The position numbers and the translations under genes are program-made. 64,000 nucleotides of DNA from Sympetrum striolatum (Eukaryota; Arthropoda; Insecta; Odonata; Libellulidae): positions 34,005,849 through 34,069,848 of the forward strand of contig OX388345.1 of the NCBI GenBank assembly GCA_947579665.1, written 5' to 3'. The notes under the pieces were generated by a model. It saw only the letters and a program-made list of their open reading frames with translations, was not told where the DNA came from and made no database searches. The number at the start of each line of letters is the position of its first letter. Within the stretch, counting starts at the first letter, position 1. Below are positions 34,901 through 47,580 of this stretch, in pieces.

Positions 34901-36414
34901 ACTATTCTTTACTAGGAATATAAGTTTAGAGATTTTTACAAGTGACGTAACATTTTAAGTTCTTAAATGAACTATGGCATCTGCCAACTATATTATAATC
35001 GATATGGGGTTGATCCAATGTAGATTTTATCATTTATCTAAGTGGCCCTCTTAACCACTAGTTTACTTATTGGCCACAGTTACAGAATAAATATGTATAG
35101 AGGTATCTCAGATTGACATATACTTAAATTACATAGCCTATATTACTGACGATCATGATAAGAGGCTATAATTTACGTTTGAGCACAAGTTCTTTAAATA
35201 ATATGAACGATGTTTCTGAACACTGACATACTTAAAGCTGTTTCTCGGTAAATTTGACTTCCTCCTTTTAACACCTTACTTGGGATCTCATGCATGATTC
35301 AATTTTCCTTAAAAGGATTTGGTAGTCCTCGCTCTTCGAAGGCCATAGTTTTCCGGAACATGACCAAGGAAACCAAAAAGATCAATAAATGTTGGTAAAC
35401 CAACCAAGTATGAAGACTAAGGTGTCATTGAAGGGGAATTGGAAGAATCGAATTTCATGGCTGATAAACAACTGCGAAGGCTGCGTATGGTCGGTCGAAT
35501 TTCATACAGCAATTTGAGGGTGGATGCGGAAGTTTAGCCCAAGTACTAAGTTTAATGGAACCTTTTCTAGGATTGAATGTAGGTACGTACCTAAGTTTAG
35601 AGGAAATGTTGCAAATGAATTGCATAACCTTGTTGCCTTAACTTACATAATTGTTAACCAAAGTAGAATAATAAATAAAAACCTGGACATATATATAATT
35701 GGAAATTCATGCTAATTTTAGAACTAATGTATTTTGTGGATAGCGGTCAAGTAGAAGAAATTAAACTTATGATTAAGAGTTAAAGTTCATTAATAATAAA
35801 AATTGACAACAGACATTTTTCCAAGAAACTATCTTCCTATTTTTAAACAACTTTACAATTACTCCATGTAATAACATCAATACTTTGTTTGACAAGTAAT
35901 GATTATTTACGATATAATGATAATTTACGAGCATCCTATCCACACTTAACGCCAATAAAATGCAATGCATCACGAATACTTTGCCTAAATATGAGTAAAA
36001 GAAGATGCATTCTCCGATTTATTAGGTATTCCACTAATCAAATAATAATACCAACAAGTACTTATATAATAGAACTATGGTAAACGAAACTAATTAAACG
36101 TAATGAGAGAAAATATTCATGGTTGCGCTAATTGGCTTTGAGATAACTGGCGATTTCAATCCAATTTTCATTACAGCTTAATGCACGAAAATCTGCCTTG
36201 ATTAGGGCATGATTTAAATAAAAACAAAAAGATACGCACTATATATTTATTAAATTATAATTAAATTTACCAAGAATAAAACGGGTACAAAACTATTGCT
36301 TAATTTACATTACATTTACAATTAAACTTGATTACATTTTTAAAAACATTGGAATCGATGAAATCAACATAGTTGATTTTATCGATTAATTTGACTACAT
36401 AACTAAACACGAGG
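31981..36414. other. No recognised gene
   Basis: About 4.4 kb with short, unsupported open frames. A CpG-containing tract at about 33040-33220 has a 75-codon frame without recognised domain. Short TTAA/TTAATTAA low complexity occurs near 34470-34500. Confidence 0.45.
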
Positions 36415-36572
36415 AAATAAAATAACTTTTTCAAAGTTCCACAACTTTTACACTATAAGGCTGCCGGTTCCGATTAAGAACTAGTAACCATCAGGCAAAT
36501 GACAAGTTCTTGGTCGAAACCGGTAGCCTTATGGAGTAAAACTTGAGGAGCTTTGACAAAGTTATTTAATTT
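36415..36572 (-). repeat. 158-bp inverted-repeat cassette with degenerate hammerhead-like core
   Basis: Arms of about 58 bp (36415-36472 and 36515-36572), roughly 80 percent complementary by eye, enclose a 42-bp centre. On the minus strand the centre gives CTGATG, a GGTTA/TAATC stem, then CGGAAC and CGG, i.e. a hammerhead-like order with the A of CTGATGA missing and GAAA changed to GGAA. The right arm on the plus strand keeps TCGAAACCGGTAGCC. The layout parallels the cassettes at 11.24 and 19.49 kb, which suggests a second Penelope-like subfamily. Predicted inactive. Confidence 0.5.
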
Positions 36573-37470
36573 CTTTGCGCTTACCTATGGAGTTCCACAA
36601 GGTAACATTCGATTCGATTCTTATTTTCGATTCGATTCGTTCTCATTCGATTTTTTGAGCTTGATTAAATTATCAACAACGTAACCCTATAATGTTAACG
36701 GATATCTAATTCCGCTTCTCAGAAGAGTCTTGGGTTTTTGATCTCCAAGAATCTGTCATTGCTCTCATAAAATCTATCGCGCCCTCTTTCTCGATGTATT
36801 CTCGGTGCGATAGACTTTCTTTTCATCCATCGCGTTCCATTCCACCTTCCGAATCAAAGCATCCAGAGTCCAACGAACTCGCAAAGAATGTCTTGAACAC
36901 CCCTAAGGGATTCCTCTTAGGGATTGTTATCTTTGCATCCGTGGGTAGTTCTATTGCGGGGATGTGATTCATCGCTCGAAAAATTGGGTGAAATTTGAGA
37001 GAGCGGGACGTCTGGATTTATTTTTTCTGCGAAAGCCTCTCAGAGAATGAGGAGAAAACATTCTCGAGTCGCGCCTTCGTAGAAAAAAAAACATGAAATT
37101 AATCAGAAAGGCTTCTTTGATAGACGGAGCAAAATTTCTTGAAAGTATTCATGTTTGCCCTGGTTCCAAATTCAATGAAATTCTAAGCTTTTAATTTTAA
37201 TTCAAACCTCCGTAATATTTTAATAACAACGACTTTCGAAATGGAAACAAGAAAACACGTTTGGAAGAAAAAGACAAGAGATTCTCGATTCACAGAGAAA
37301 AAATACAAATTACGCCGAACGAAGTTTTGAATGCTGTACGTTGTTTGCAAATTATATAATGACCACCATTGACAGCGAACTTTTGGTAAATAATAATAAT
37401 AATTTGTTAATAATTGAGCGAAATATATTCGCTTCTATGAAAACAAGTTTAATATTCATGTACTTAAGTG
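36573..37470. other. No recognised gene
   Basis: Moderately GC-rich around 36720-37080 and AT-rich elsewhere, with an (AAT)4-5 run at about 37388-37402. No open frame of note. Confidence 0.45.
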
Positions 37471-37770
37471 TCTCTAAAGTATTCAGTCCGAAGGCTGGTT
37501 GATACCTCACCACCTCTAACATCGGCTACTAAGAGCTAGTGAAAGGGATTGAGGCTTAATAGACAAGATGAGGAGTGAGGTAGTTTGCCATTACTTTCCT
37601 CACCAAGCGAGAATGCTATAAGCGGAACATGTTCACGTAAGTGTAATGCAATTCCTTACACTTTTCGTGGGCATTCTATAAGGAGAAACCTTACTTAGTC
37701 CCACAATTCAGCTAACTTATACCTCAGTAGTTCTAATGATATCACAGCTATGAATAAGGCTTTGATAAAG
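37471..37770 (+). repeat. Dispersed repeat F, copy 1
   Basis: One of three copies of a roughly 300-bp unit (others at 43848-44150 plus and 55491-55800 minus). Landmarks in order: AGTATTCAG near the start, GAGGAGTGAGGTA, TTTGCCATT, GCTATAAGCGGAACATGT, a CACGTAAG segment, CATTCTATAAGGAGA, ACCTCAG and ATCACAGC. No open frame. Possibly a SINE or a MITE; terminal structures were not resolved. Confidence 0.75.
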
Positions 37771-38576
37771 GTAGGTTAAAGAAACATTTTTCTCTTTCCT
37801 GAACCAAATGACAAAAAAAAAATATTTCAAGATATGGTAACACGGATAAAGTATTATGGGAGACGTAATATTTTATTTAGGAAATGAATTTGAATCGAGT
37901 TTAGTAGTTCCTCGATCACGTAGCATTTTTCACTTGAAATGATAATCTGAGGGCACGTGTTCGGTTCTCAGAATAATTCACGCCGTGTAGAAAGTCACGC
38001 TTCGTTCGACAGCGGTAAAGCGCTAAGACAACAATTTGCTTCTTTCCACGAACAAAGGTCAACGGCGAGATTTCCTCAGAACAAAGTTCCCTCGAATCAT
38101 TTATTGTCCGATCTACAAACAGTTGGACGCCTCTGCATCTTGCTCTAGGTTTAACTTTGCCCGAAGACAGCATCACGCAGCCCCTCTTTATCTTTAGAAA
38201 GTTATTTAACGGTTGCCCATTCAAAGAGATAGTTACAAACGATACAAAATGAACTTTTTCTTCTACAAAAAACCAAATAGAGGTATTTCCTCAATTAGAT
38301 TGATAAAATAAAGGGTTTTGTACCTACATTCAATCAATTTGAAAAATTGTCGTTGATGGTTGAACTAAATACCTGCATGCGTACAAGTGCATAAGATATT
38401 TTCTGGACGAAATAGATACGTTGCAATTGTTGTAATTTTATATGAAAATTTCTAAAACGATAAGTATTTTACTACGAATGCCATTCATGATTTTAAACTT
38501 CATGTCACGTCTCTTCACGGCAACGGTTTCTAAAATACTTGGCCCCAAAATAAAATAAAATTCCGATAGCGTAGTA
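37771..38576. other. No recognised gene
   Basis: Includes a 102-codon minus-strand frame (38224-37916) with ordinary composition and a CpG-richer base content than its surroundings. I recognise no domain in it. It could be an exon fragment or chance. Confidence 0.35.
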
Positions 38577-38653
38577 CACTCCTGGCAAAAATTAACTCAG
38601 CACCTCCCTAGCGATCCTTACGGTCGGTGCTGCGTTAATTTTGGCCAGGACTG
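38577..38653. mobile_element. 77-bp fold-back MITE with TA target duplication
   Basis: The whole unit is almost one hairpin. CTCCTGGCAAAAATTAAC at the left pairs with GTTAATTTTGGCCAGGACT at the right, continuing with CAGCAC/GTGCTG. It is flanked by TA on both sides (38575-38576 and 38654-38655), the target duplication of Tc1/mariner-type transposons. The tips resemble Tc1-like terminal repeats. No coding sequence; a minimal deletion derivative is the simplest reading. Confidence 0.65.
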
Positions 38654-38655
38654 TA

Positions 38656-40384
38656 CATATTATCCAAACATTATAACTCAAAAGTCGGCGTTTGCTAACA
38701 CCTAACGTTGACTCTTCTTTGTGGCATTTCACGAAATTATTACCATGATCGATATAAATACACTCGCGAACAGATATCCTACGCTCAATAAATAAATGCA
38801 TTTGACATTGAAACCTCTTTGAACTCACAGGCCATGCGCTATTTGGGTTTGTTGATTACTAACTAAGCCATTGGGTCAATCTAAATTTTGGCTTGATATC
38901 TGAAATAAAAAAAATTCGGCATATGTAGCCTTGATATACGACTTTCGAATGCGTAAATGTTTCGTCAGTACGAAGGCTCGGGGTGAATGTCATGCAATTA
39001 CTTTCAGGACAATGCTAATACAGAATTCTAAGGTGAAGGGGGGTGCAGCTCCTTTGATTTTCGCATTTAATGGGTTAAAGAAAATTAAAAGTAAGAGTTT
39101 GACTTATTCAAGAAAATCGATTTGCAAGTATAAAAACCTTAGAGAAGAGATTCCTGAAGAAATTAGCCTAGGTTAATCACTCAAACCGGATGATCCTGAT
39201 GGTCGACTAACGTGCCGACTGCAAATTAGTCTCTCTTATCCTTAGCAATTCCGATAACACTGTTCTAATCGTAAGTAAATATAGAAAATACTTTCATCCA
39301 GAGTAAACATTCAATCGATTATCGGCATTTTTCACGGTTCACTATCACTAACTATTCTGACGCAATTCTGTACAACGTGCGTAAAAGACCAGAAACAAAA
39401 ATATCCAAGACTTTCGAACCGGAAAAAGCTTTGAAAAGAAGATGATGAAACGATAAAGAACTGAAAATTTTTTCCGCGAAAATCAGAAACGGGTATTTGG
39501 GGCAAATGTAAAAATGGATCCAGTCGGTGCTGACATGTTACCCAATACGAAGTAAAGTGGTGCCCTCTTTAGTGTTTAAGTCGATCGCTTTTATGCATGG
39601 AATCGTGTCAAGGACCGAATTTTTCGATCACCTTCCAAAACAGGGGAACATGACAGAAGAGCTCTCCAGTTTCCTGATGTACACCTCTCCCTGGGGCTGT
39701 CTTTAGCAGCCGGATACTAATGCGAGTTATTTTCAGGCTTTCACGCCAAATCAATGAGAATGAGCACAACGAAAAAATACAGTCGTAAATATAACAGTCT
39801 TGATTTAGAAGATTTTTTCTTTTTTCAGTGACCAATTTCAGAATATCTAGAAAGGTTATGAAATGAACACATTCTGATACAGATACTCTGTGCAATGGAA
39901 TATCCTAACATGTACGTCTACGTAAAACTTATTTCGTTAGAATCTTTCAGATTTGGAATATCAAAATTCTTCTTTGCACTGCGGCATTCGAACAAACTTC
40001 GCGTGTATTTCAAAATTCTTCACATTGCATGCATAAAATTTTAGCGATATTGGTTTCAGATCGTTCGCATAATCTTAGATTAAATTAATTTTGCTAGAGA
40101 CTGATAGATTTCTTATTTACATGCAGGATTTCTCCATTACAGTTCTACGAAAACAGGGGGACTCGCGAGACATTGGTGATTCTGTGAGAAAATTTATGGA
40201 CACTATGAAAACTTAAAAAAACCTTTGATAGGTCACAAGAAAGATAATAAACATAAGCACTTAAAAAAGAAAAAATATTGCATAAAAATGATGTGAAATA
40301 ACAATTGAGCAGGGACATCTCAGGACACTAGTATTGGTTGAAGAGTTCTGCAAAAGAATAATTAATTCGCTTACCTAATAGAAT
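38656..40384. other. No recognised gene
   Basis: Open frames at 38931-39176 (plus) and 39608-39895 (minus) lack recognisable domains. Confidence 0.45.
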
Positions 40385-41010
40385 CACATATCGAATCACA
40401 GAATCGGTGAAGTATCTTGGAGTAACTCTCACGAATAATCTATCATGGAGTGCCCACATCCGAAATATATGTGGAAAATCACTTAAGAAACTCGGCTTGG
40501 TTAAAAGAATAGTCGGTAGGACCGAAGAAAAAGTTCGCGAGCGTTAGTTAGGCCTCACCTTGAGTATGCATGTAGTGTATGGGACCCCGCCGAGAAATGT
40601 CATATTCGGGATTTAGTAAAAGTACAACGAAAGGCGATACGATTTGTAAAGAATTGATACTATAAAATAACGAGTGTTACTCAGATGTTACAGGATGTGG
40701 GATGGGAATCGTTAGAAAATAGTGGAAAAATTCAAAGGATAAATTTATTAAATAAGTTCAGAAAATTACGTTCTCAGATGATGTAACCGATATAATGCGA
40801 CCCCCCTGTTATATGAGCCGTTGTGATACTACCAGAAAGATTAGAGAAATAGATGCTAGAACGAATCGTTTCAAAAATTCATTTTTTCGCGAAGTATACG
40901 CGAAAGCAACCGTTTAGGAAAATAGAGTCAAGGTGCTTGCACCCCCTGCCACACGCCGAAAAACGGCTTGCAGGGTTCTTTCATAGGCATAGAGAGAGGC
41001 CACCATTCAA
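40385..41010 (+). mobile_element. LINE family B copy (C-terminal region and 3' UTR)
   Basis: Begins ESVKYLGVTLTNNLSWSAHI (about 40396-40455), continues LKKLGLVKRIVG, then after frame breaks reads EYACSVWDPAEKCHIRDL and KVQRKAIRFVKN (about 40565-40655). It ends with SRCDTTRKIREIDARTNRF (about 40818-40875) and a stop after KATV at 40917. The 3' UTR carries the family hairpin. It aligns closely with 20150-20720. No reverse-transcriptase catalytic block remains; stops and small indels make it dead. Confidence 0.8.
40941..40978 (+). repeat. 3' UTR hairpin of LINE family B
   Basis: CCCTGC (40944-40949) pairs with GCAGGG (40970-40975), and GCCG (40955-40958) with CGGC (40964-40967). A similar CCCTGCC...GCAGGG pair closes the 3' UTR of the copy ending near 20.71 kb. 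Confidence 0.65.
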
Positions 41011-43847
41011 AAGCGAATTGAAAACGAAAATGTAATAGATGTACATGAAAGTAATGCAGTAGATATGAATGAAAGTAAGAACTAAGCACAAATCAACAAA
41101 GCCTAAATCAAAGATATATCGCATATTTCAAATGGTTTTTAAATAAAAGATTATTTATATGAGAGAATCTGCACATGAATATTGTTGCAAAAATCATTGT
41201 AAGAAAGAATCATTCTGAAACTGACGATAGAGTAAGAACATTATGAGATATTATAAAATTAGTTTCTAGAAAAGAAATGTAGCAATGGCTTAGTAAGACT
41301 TACACGTAATTAGGAAGATTAAGGACAGCATGAATGTCATGAAAAACGAGGAGCATACACATCATAAAATTATACGAATGATATGATTAAATCAGATGCA
41401 CGATTTTGTTTTATACCATTTGTATACTGAACAGTATTACTTTGAGAAAAATACGCAATGGTAGTGGAAGAGGTTAAGAAACAATCAAATTAAAAGTTCC
41501 ACATTTCCCTTGACGAAGAAAAGAGATGACCATCGTACAAAGCAACGTCTTATAAGCCTATATTTGTTACCGAAACAATTTTAAACTCTTTTCCTTTGAA
41601 TGAGATTATAGACAAGTATAATCAGCAAAAGCCTACATTGAAATCATCTGGACGAAGGGGTTCTTTCATCTCAACTTCCCATCGCTGAATACAGTTCTAA
41701 GCTGTTTCTCGAACGAAGAGGTCACTTGAATTCTTTCCTGGCAAAGCTTTTCTATAAAAATATTCAAAATTCCTGCGAAAATAATCCAAGCCATTCCTTC
41801 GTTCAATTCAAAGAAATGGGATTCATTTCAATTATTCGAATTTTGGAAATGTTGCTCTTTCGTCGCCGAGCAACAAACAGGAAACGCAAAAATAGAGGAG
41901 GCTTTTATAAATATAATATGCGAAAGGAATTCCAGCTGTCCCTCCAAAGCTTTGATATGCCGTCGAGAATTGGCAAAAAGACGAAATTTCGTGCGCTCGG
42001 CTGTTTTCGTATTTTTGGCAACTCACCGGAACTGGATTTTCTCCGGGAGAAAAGAGCAGAATGAATATCCAAAGATTCTGGCAGGACCAGCGGAAACTCG
42101 TGTCCCCTTACTTTCTTTTAAAATGGTAAAAGGAACTAGAAGAGAGAAATTTAGCTTATTATTGACGAATGGAATGCAAAATATGAAAATATCTCTGTAT
42201 TCATGTCGTTAATTTAGACTTATTTACTATTATTAAAAACAAAAGAGCCATAAATTAGAATTCGCGCCTAATTATACTTAGTGAAAATACCTCATTCATT
42301 AAGATATGGTCTCGGACGCGTTACTTAATGATGAATGAGAAGTTACAACGGGCGTAAAACCTATTGTGACCTCAGGGACCCTTAATGAAATCGTTGAAAA
42401 GCTCTTTTAATTTCAGTTAATGTATTCAGCAGCATTTAAAAATGAGAATTTTCATTCTGAACAATAATTTATTAAATTAGATGGAAAATTCTTATTCGTA
42501 AATAAAATCGCAATCTTTCCACTGTTTAGTCAAATAAAAATAGCAGCAATGGTCGGCAACTTTTTAAACTAGAGGCTACGAATACCTATGTCTACAGTAT
42601 TGAAAGGTTCCTTCTAAAAATTGCCTATTTTATATGCGCTATTAATATTTCCGTAAATAAATACTGAAAAAATGATTCTTACTCATAATGTCAGAGTTAG
42701 TTTCGTTGAATTGTTGAAGGAATAGAATCTTCCATGGATGTAATGATCAATTGATTTTACCATCTCATTGCGACCAATCACGAATAATGGAAATTATCAT
42801 AATTAGTCCTTGCATTACTACATGGGATATTATAGACTATTAGCTGAAATATTCTACTGTTAAAATCATTTTAAATTTATTACTTTATCCTTAAACCTCC
42901 ATAGAATTGCAAATCGCAATACTGCTACTGCTACATTGTTAATGGTTAATTGTTCCCGAATTCCTTAAATGTTCCATAAATAATTTTTGACAGCATTAAG
43001 GAACTTATAATAGTAGAAACGGTATTAATTTTACTGAAGTTAAATTCTCTATTTATTGACATAAAATTCCCAAATGAAAATCTGAGGAGAAAACATTTGC
43101 AAAGAAGTCTGAAAAAAGACCGTTTTTCAAATATCTTTAAATTCCAAAGGATAGAAAAAGAATAACCTTGTGGAATAGAAAATTCAATCATAACTACCTT
43201 GCAGCATAGCAGAATAATTTCAATCTAGTATGCGAAGAATGGGTTAAAGAATTGATGATAACAAATACTATCGTTTTTATAAGTCTCAGCTATCCCATAA
43301 GAATGTTTAAATAATAAAGTATCATGCAGCTCCTACTACAGGATAGATACGTGATTAAGTTACACACACGCTCATACATCTTATCTTTATGAGTCAGAAA
43401 TCGATTACCATGCCATTCTTGCAGCTGAGTTGATATGTATAAGTAATCCAATGTAACATGTCTCTTTCGTGAGAACTTCATGGTTTGCACGTGCCGCTAG
43501 CAGAAAAACTTTACGCAACTTCGAATTTAGATTGATGAGATGGAATCCAAAAGATAATTGGAAGTTAATTGCAAAGAGTGGGGAATAAGAGTCAAGAGAC
43601 TGCTTTTCCTTCTTTTTTAGGAAGATGTTACGATAATGGCTGCTGCTTACTACCCCTTCTCGAGATTCCGAGCGATTGAGCGATTACTCCACAAATCATC
43701 TCCTCTGCTCTCCTCATAACATCAATGTAAATAGGTACTTGAGCTATTCATCCTGAACAGTGTTGTTTCTCTCCGGAGAGGATCTTTCCTTCTCTTGAAA
43801 TTTTCCCCTCTTGTCGTCATGAGTTTCAATGAAAAAGAGAGAATATT
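41011..43847. other. No recognised gene
   Basis: The longest frame, 112 codons at 41726-42064 plus, overlaps an 86-codon frame and lies in a slightly GC-richer tract. It has a basic run RRRATNRKRKNR but no recognised domain. The rest is AT-rich. Confidence 0.4.
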
Positions 43848-44150
43848 ATTCTGTCTGTAAAGTATGGGCCAGTTGGTGCATCTTGCCCTCTGACATAAGC
43901 TACTATTAATAATAGGAACTTGTAGAGAGGAATAGGGTTTACTCGGCAGAATAAGGAGTGAGGTATTTTGCCATTGCTTTCCTCACTGAGCCAGAATGCT
44001 ATAAGCGGAACATGTCCACGTAAGAGAAGCACAATGACTTTGCGAGTAAGTTTTTTTGTCAGTCCATAAGGAGAGACCTCACTCAGTGCAATTATCTACT
44101 CTTACCTCAGAAGTTTTCATTTCATCACAGCCTTGACCAAGACTGACAAA
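43848..44150 (+). repeat. Dispersed repeat F, copy 2
   Basis: Copy of the 37.5-kb unit, with AAGGAGTGAGGTA, GCTATAAGCGGAACATGT, CATAAGGAGAGACCTCACT and TTTCATCACAGCC in order. Confidence 0.75.
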
Positions 44151-47100
44151 AGTAAATGAAAGATAAGTTTTCTTTACCCTGAACCAAGTGGCAAATGGAA
44201 ATATTGCATTCATTATTAGGAAACAGAACATTAGAGCATTGTGGCAGGAACAAAAAAATATTAACAAAAACAATCATTAACAAGTTTGAGCTACGGTTTA
44301 AACATGGTTAGAAGTTGAGGTAGAGATAGGAATTATATTTTTGATTTGTTTCCTAATAATGAAGCAAATTTATGAAAGTTTATACTCGCAGAAAATAATC
44401 GAAGCCTAGAATTTGCGATAATTTGGTAAAATTCAAATATCTCATACTAAATCTGAAAATAATAATAGTTATGTCAATTTATAAGTATATAGATCAGATT
44501 CTTCCATAGTGATATAACATACTCAAATAATTGGAACTCTATTCTATAGAAAAGAGTGAAGTTGGATTCGTAAAATATTCCAAAACGTAGCATATTTAGG
44601 ATTTCTTCTTGTTTTTATACATATGAATAACTTAATTGCTCTTCGAATACCTATTATTTGGGTGGTAAAAATTATTACTTTAAAAATGGATAGCCTTTTT
44701 TTTAGGTTTTAATATTTTTTTCCTATTAATAGAATATTTTTAAAACTTGTCCCATCAACCTCCCAATATTATCTCACTGATATCTGCATTTTCGTATTAT
44801 AAAATATGTGCATTACAAATATGAGTATGATTATGTACTTCTTTGACGGAAGAATTGGTCAGAACTTAAGATCGGACCAGCTGTGTTGGAGCGTCCTTAC
44901 GTCATGTTCTCAAGAGATCTTATCAATAATCAAATGTCAAATCGTGAGTTACCTTTAGAAACAGAGCCTTCAAGCGTAGAATCTTATCTAAAAGAAAGCT
45001 AAACAAGATTTTTGGAGATATCAAATCACGAGATAGTTTTACACGAGCAATCGAATGAACGGATGTCATCATTATCTCATTTTTTACGTTAGGTATACAT
45101 CGCCTTTGCGTAGACGGATGTGGTTTCTTGTTAACTCATCGTTTCATGCGGTCCAACTAATCGATGAATCAATGACGGAATTGGAAATTGGCAGGTATTT
45201 GGTGGAAACAGCCCCATTACTGATTTGAATTACTGTCAGTTCTTATCGTTCCCGATTTTTAGTATTCGAAATTCCTGTACAAACCTCATACATTTCAATG
45301 TATTTAGTAGGTATTTAAAATTTTAATTCTATGCTGAAATAAATTTTTTTATTAAAGACTCTAATAGTGATATTATTTCTTCGAGAATTATCTGAAACAA
45401 ATGCCTTTTTTATTGAAAGCATTTGCTACACCGCAATAAAACAATACAAATTATGACGGGTGTTTTTGTGTTGCCGTGAATTTTTACTGTGGAGCCTTTT
45501 GTTTCTGGATATTAGAAGGCGGCTTTTGATCAGATTGTAATTAAACCATAACTTAAAATAATCTAATATAAGTCTTAAATACCCTCGTTAATTGAAGTGT
45601 ACGTTTGAGGGTTTTATAAGTGATGTACTCGAATAAAAAGAGAGTTAACGATTTGAAGTGAATTAGTGTACATACATTAAGTAATATTATTATGAATACA
45701 TTATATAAATTTAATGAATATCTGTGACATGACATGGAGAAAAAGAAGATTATTGTAATAGTATTTTACTTTTAGATGTTTTTATTTTAATTTTGTTAGT
45801 GTTTTAGATTTTGATGATATATTTTATTTTACTACTTGCTTTTTTCTGTTTATTATTATGCTTATCCATTACTTGTAGAAAGCTTTTGTGAATTTTCATG
45901 AGTATGATACCGAACTCTGACACCTGGTTTATACCTATCTGCAGATTTAATTTTATAATAATGACAATAAATTTAATAATGAAAGACTAAGATTTAGCTA
46001 AAGATAGAGATGCTTAAAAAAGTATACAAACTCTAATTAATATATAAAACGATAAATTATAAGTTTCAAAAATGAAAGATTTTGCGAGCTTAAGACCATT
46101 CAAAAATTATTTCATAATTCACGTAAACTACGTAATACTTAATTGAAGGTACGAAAATTTGTGTCGCCATTTGTTACAGTTATATTTGAGAAGAAAAACT
46201 CCCTCTGCAATCAAAGACATGCAGACTTTGAAGCATGAACTATAGCCAGGTGTAGACTTCGAGGAAAAATAGGAAAGTGCCTACCTCAGAAATATACGCA
46301 AAAACACGCGTTGGCTCAGCATGCGCATTCGTCTCGCATAAAGTAGACGTCTGAAAAGATTCTTGCGTCGCGTGTCGCCAACTCACGGAATGCCAGATGC
46401 ATGAATCAACCCAATATTTGATGTGAGGAAAGAGACACTGCCATTAAAATTGAGTGGAGCATGTTTCTGCGTCGCTTATACAATTCCGAATTACGTGTGT
46501 ATATTTTCATAAAAAATGTTACTGCTAACGGCATGACGGTATAAGAAGAATGGAAATGAAATATAAAATAATTCTCCTGTGAAATAGAGAATGAATTTAC
46601 GATTCAAATCATTTCACGATTACTAAAAAGCACGAAAATTTCTACCACATTTTGATTGATGTAATTTTCCGCATTCTATTTCTGTGCAATGCAGAGCAAT
46701 TGAAGCCCTGGAAAATTATCTCTCCGTGTTTCAAAATATTTAAATAAACATTACAAATGGAATTTGTTCATCCTTTCAGAGGAAAGTAGTGGATATTCGA
46801 AACCAATGATAATATTAAAATTTGCAATATTGATACGCAAAGAAAAAGGATACATTGTAATAAATTAGGGCGCATCACAATTAAAATCACTAAATTCATT
46901 TTTAACGCAAAATTCATCGAGTACACTTAGAAAAGTTTTCCTAGGATTCTCATACCCATCATTCTTGTTTAGGGGTACTAACTTAAACTTAATCATACTA
47001 AGGAAGTAAACAGCACACTCCTTCGTAAACAAATCAGAATTAAATTTATGCAGTGCTCCTTCGAAATTATTACACGCATTGCAAAATTCACCCTTGAAAC

Positions 47101-47510
47101 TATCAAGTTAGTTCAACGGAATTGGTAATCTCTCAGTCTGCAGCAATCATTTGTGAAATCAACAAAGTTAGGCACTGGTCATACGCAAAAGTTGAGGTTC
47201 GTGGTTGGCCAAGTAATTTGCTCGTGATAGCATCTGAGTGGAGATTCGAGGATATACCGCAGATTACCTTCAACCTATTCAAATGTTAGGGCAGAGAACT
47301 AAACTCCTTCTCCTCAGTTTAATAGGTAGAGTCAAACTTTAGCATGGACAAGCCTTAGATACTGACCAGCTTCACTTCGAGTTAGGGTGGGTTAGATACT
47401 GGTATCCTGCTGTATCTCGTGATACAGCCATTTTATTTTATAACTTGACTTTCATTAGAATCTAGACTTAATATAATTTACGACTCATCCATATGTTCAA
47501 AGGTCTATCA
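44151..47510. other. No recognised gene
   Basis: AT-rich. A CpG-containing patch lies at about 46300-46400. A perfect 8-bp stem hairpin (GCTGTATC/GATACAGC, loop TCGT) lies at 47409-47428. No coding sequence recognised. Confidence 0.5.
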
Positions 47511-47580
47511 ATGTAGTATTCAACCATGCGATCGGTTTCAATCTCAAATCCTCGTCAGACTTCAACTCAGAGCTCTGTAG
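47511..47580 (-). ncRNA. Hammerhead-ribozyme-like core (remnant)
   Basis: On the minus strand CTGACGA (complement of 47552-47558) is followed after 12 bases by GAAAC (complement of 47535-47539), then CGATC. Both invariant hammerhead boxes are exact. The following bases can form a minimal helix III ending in the ATC triplet, a permitted NUH cleavage site. Stem II (GGAT/GATT) is weak and helix I pairs only partly, so activity is doubtful. No adjacent protein-coding retroelement sequence is visible. Confidence 0.4.

Noticed and set aside
39405..39425. TTCGAACC as a minus-strand B-box
   Set aside because: Flanks do not form a T-arm.
47409..47428. Perfect 8-bp stem with TCGT loop as a terminator or ribozyme part
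   Set aside because: Short, isolated, and without a U tract or adjacent conserved boxes.
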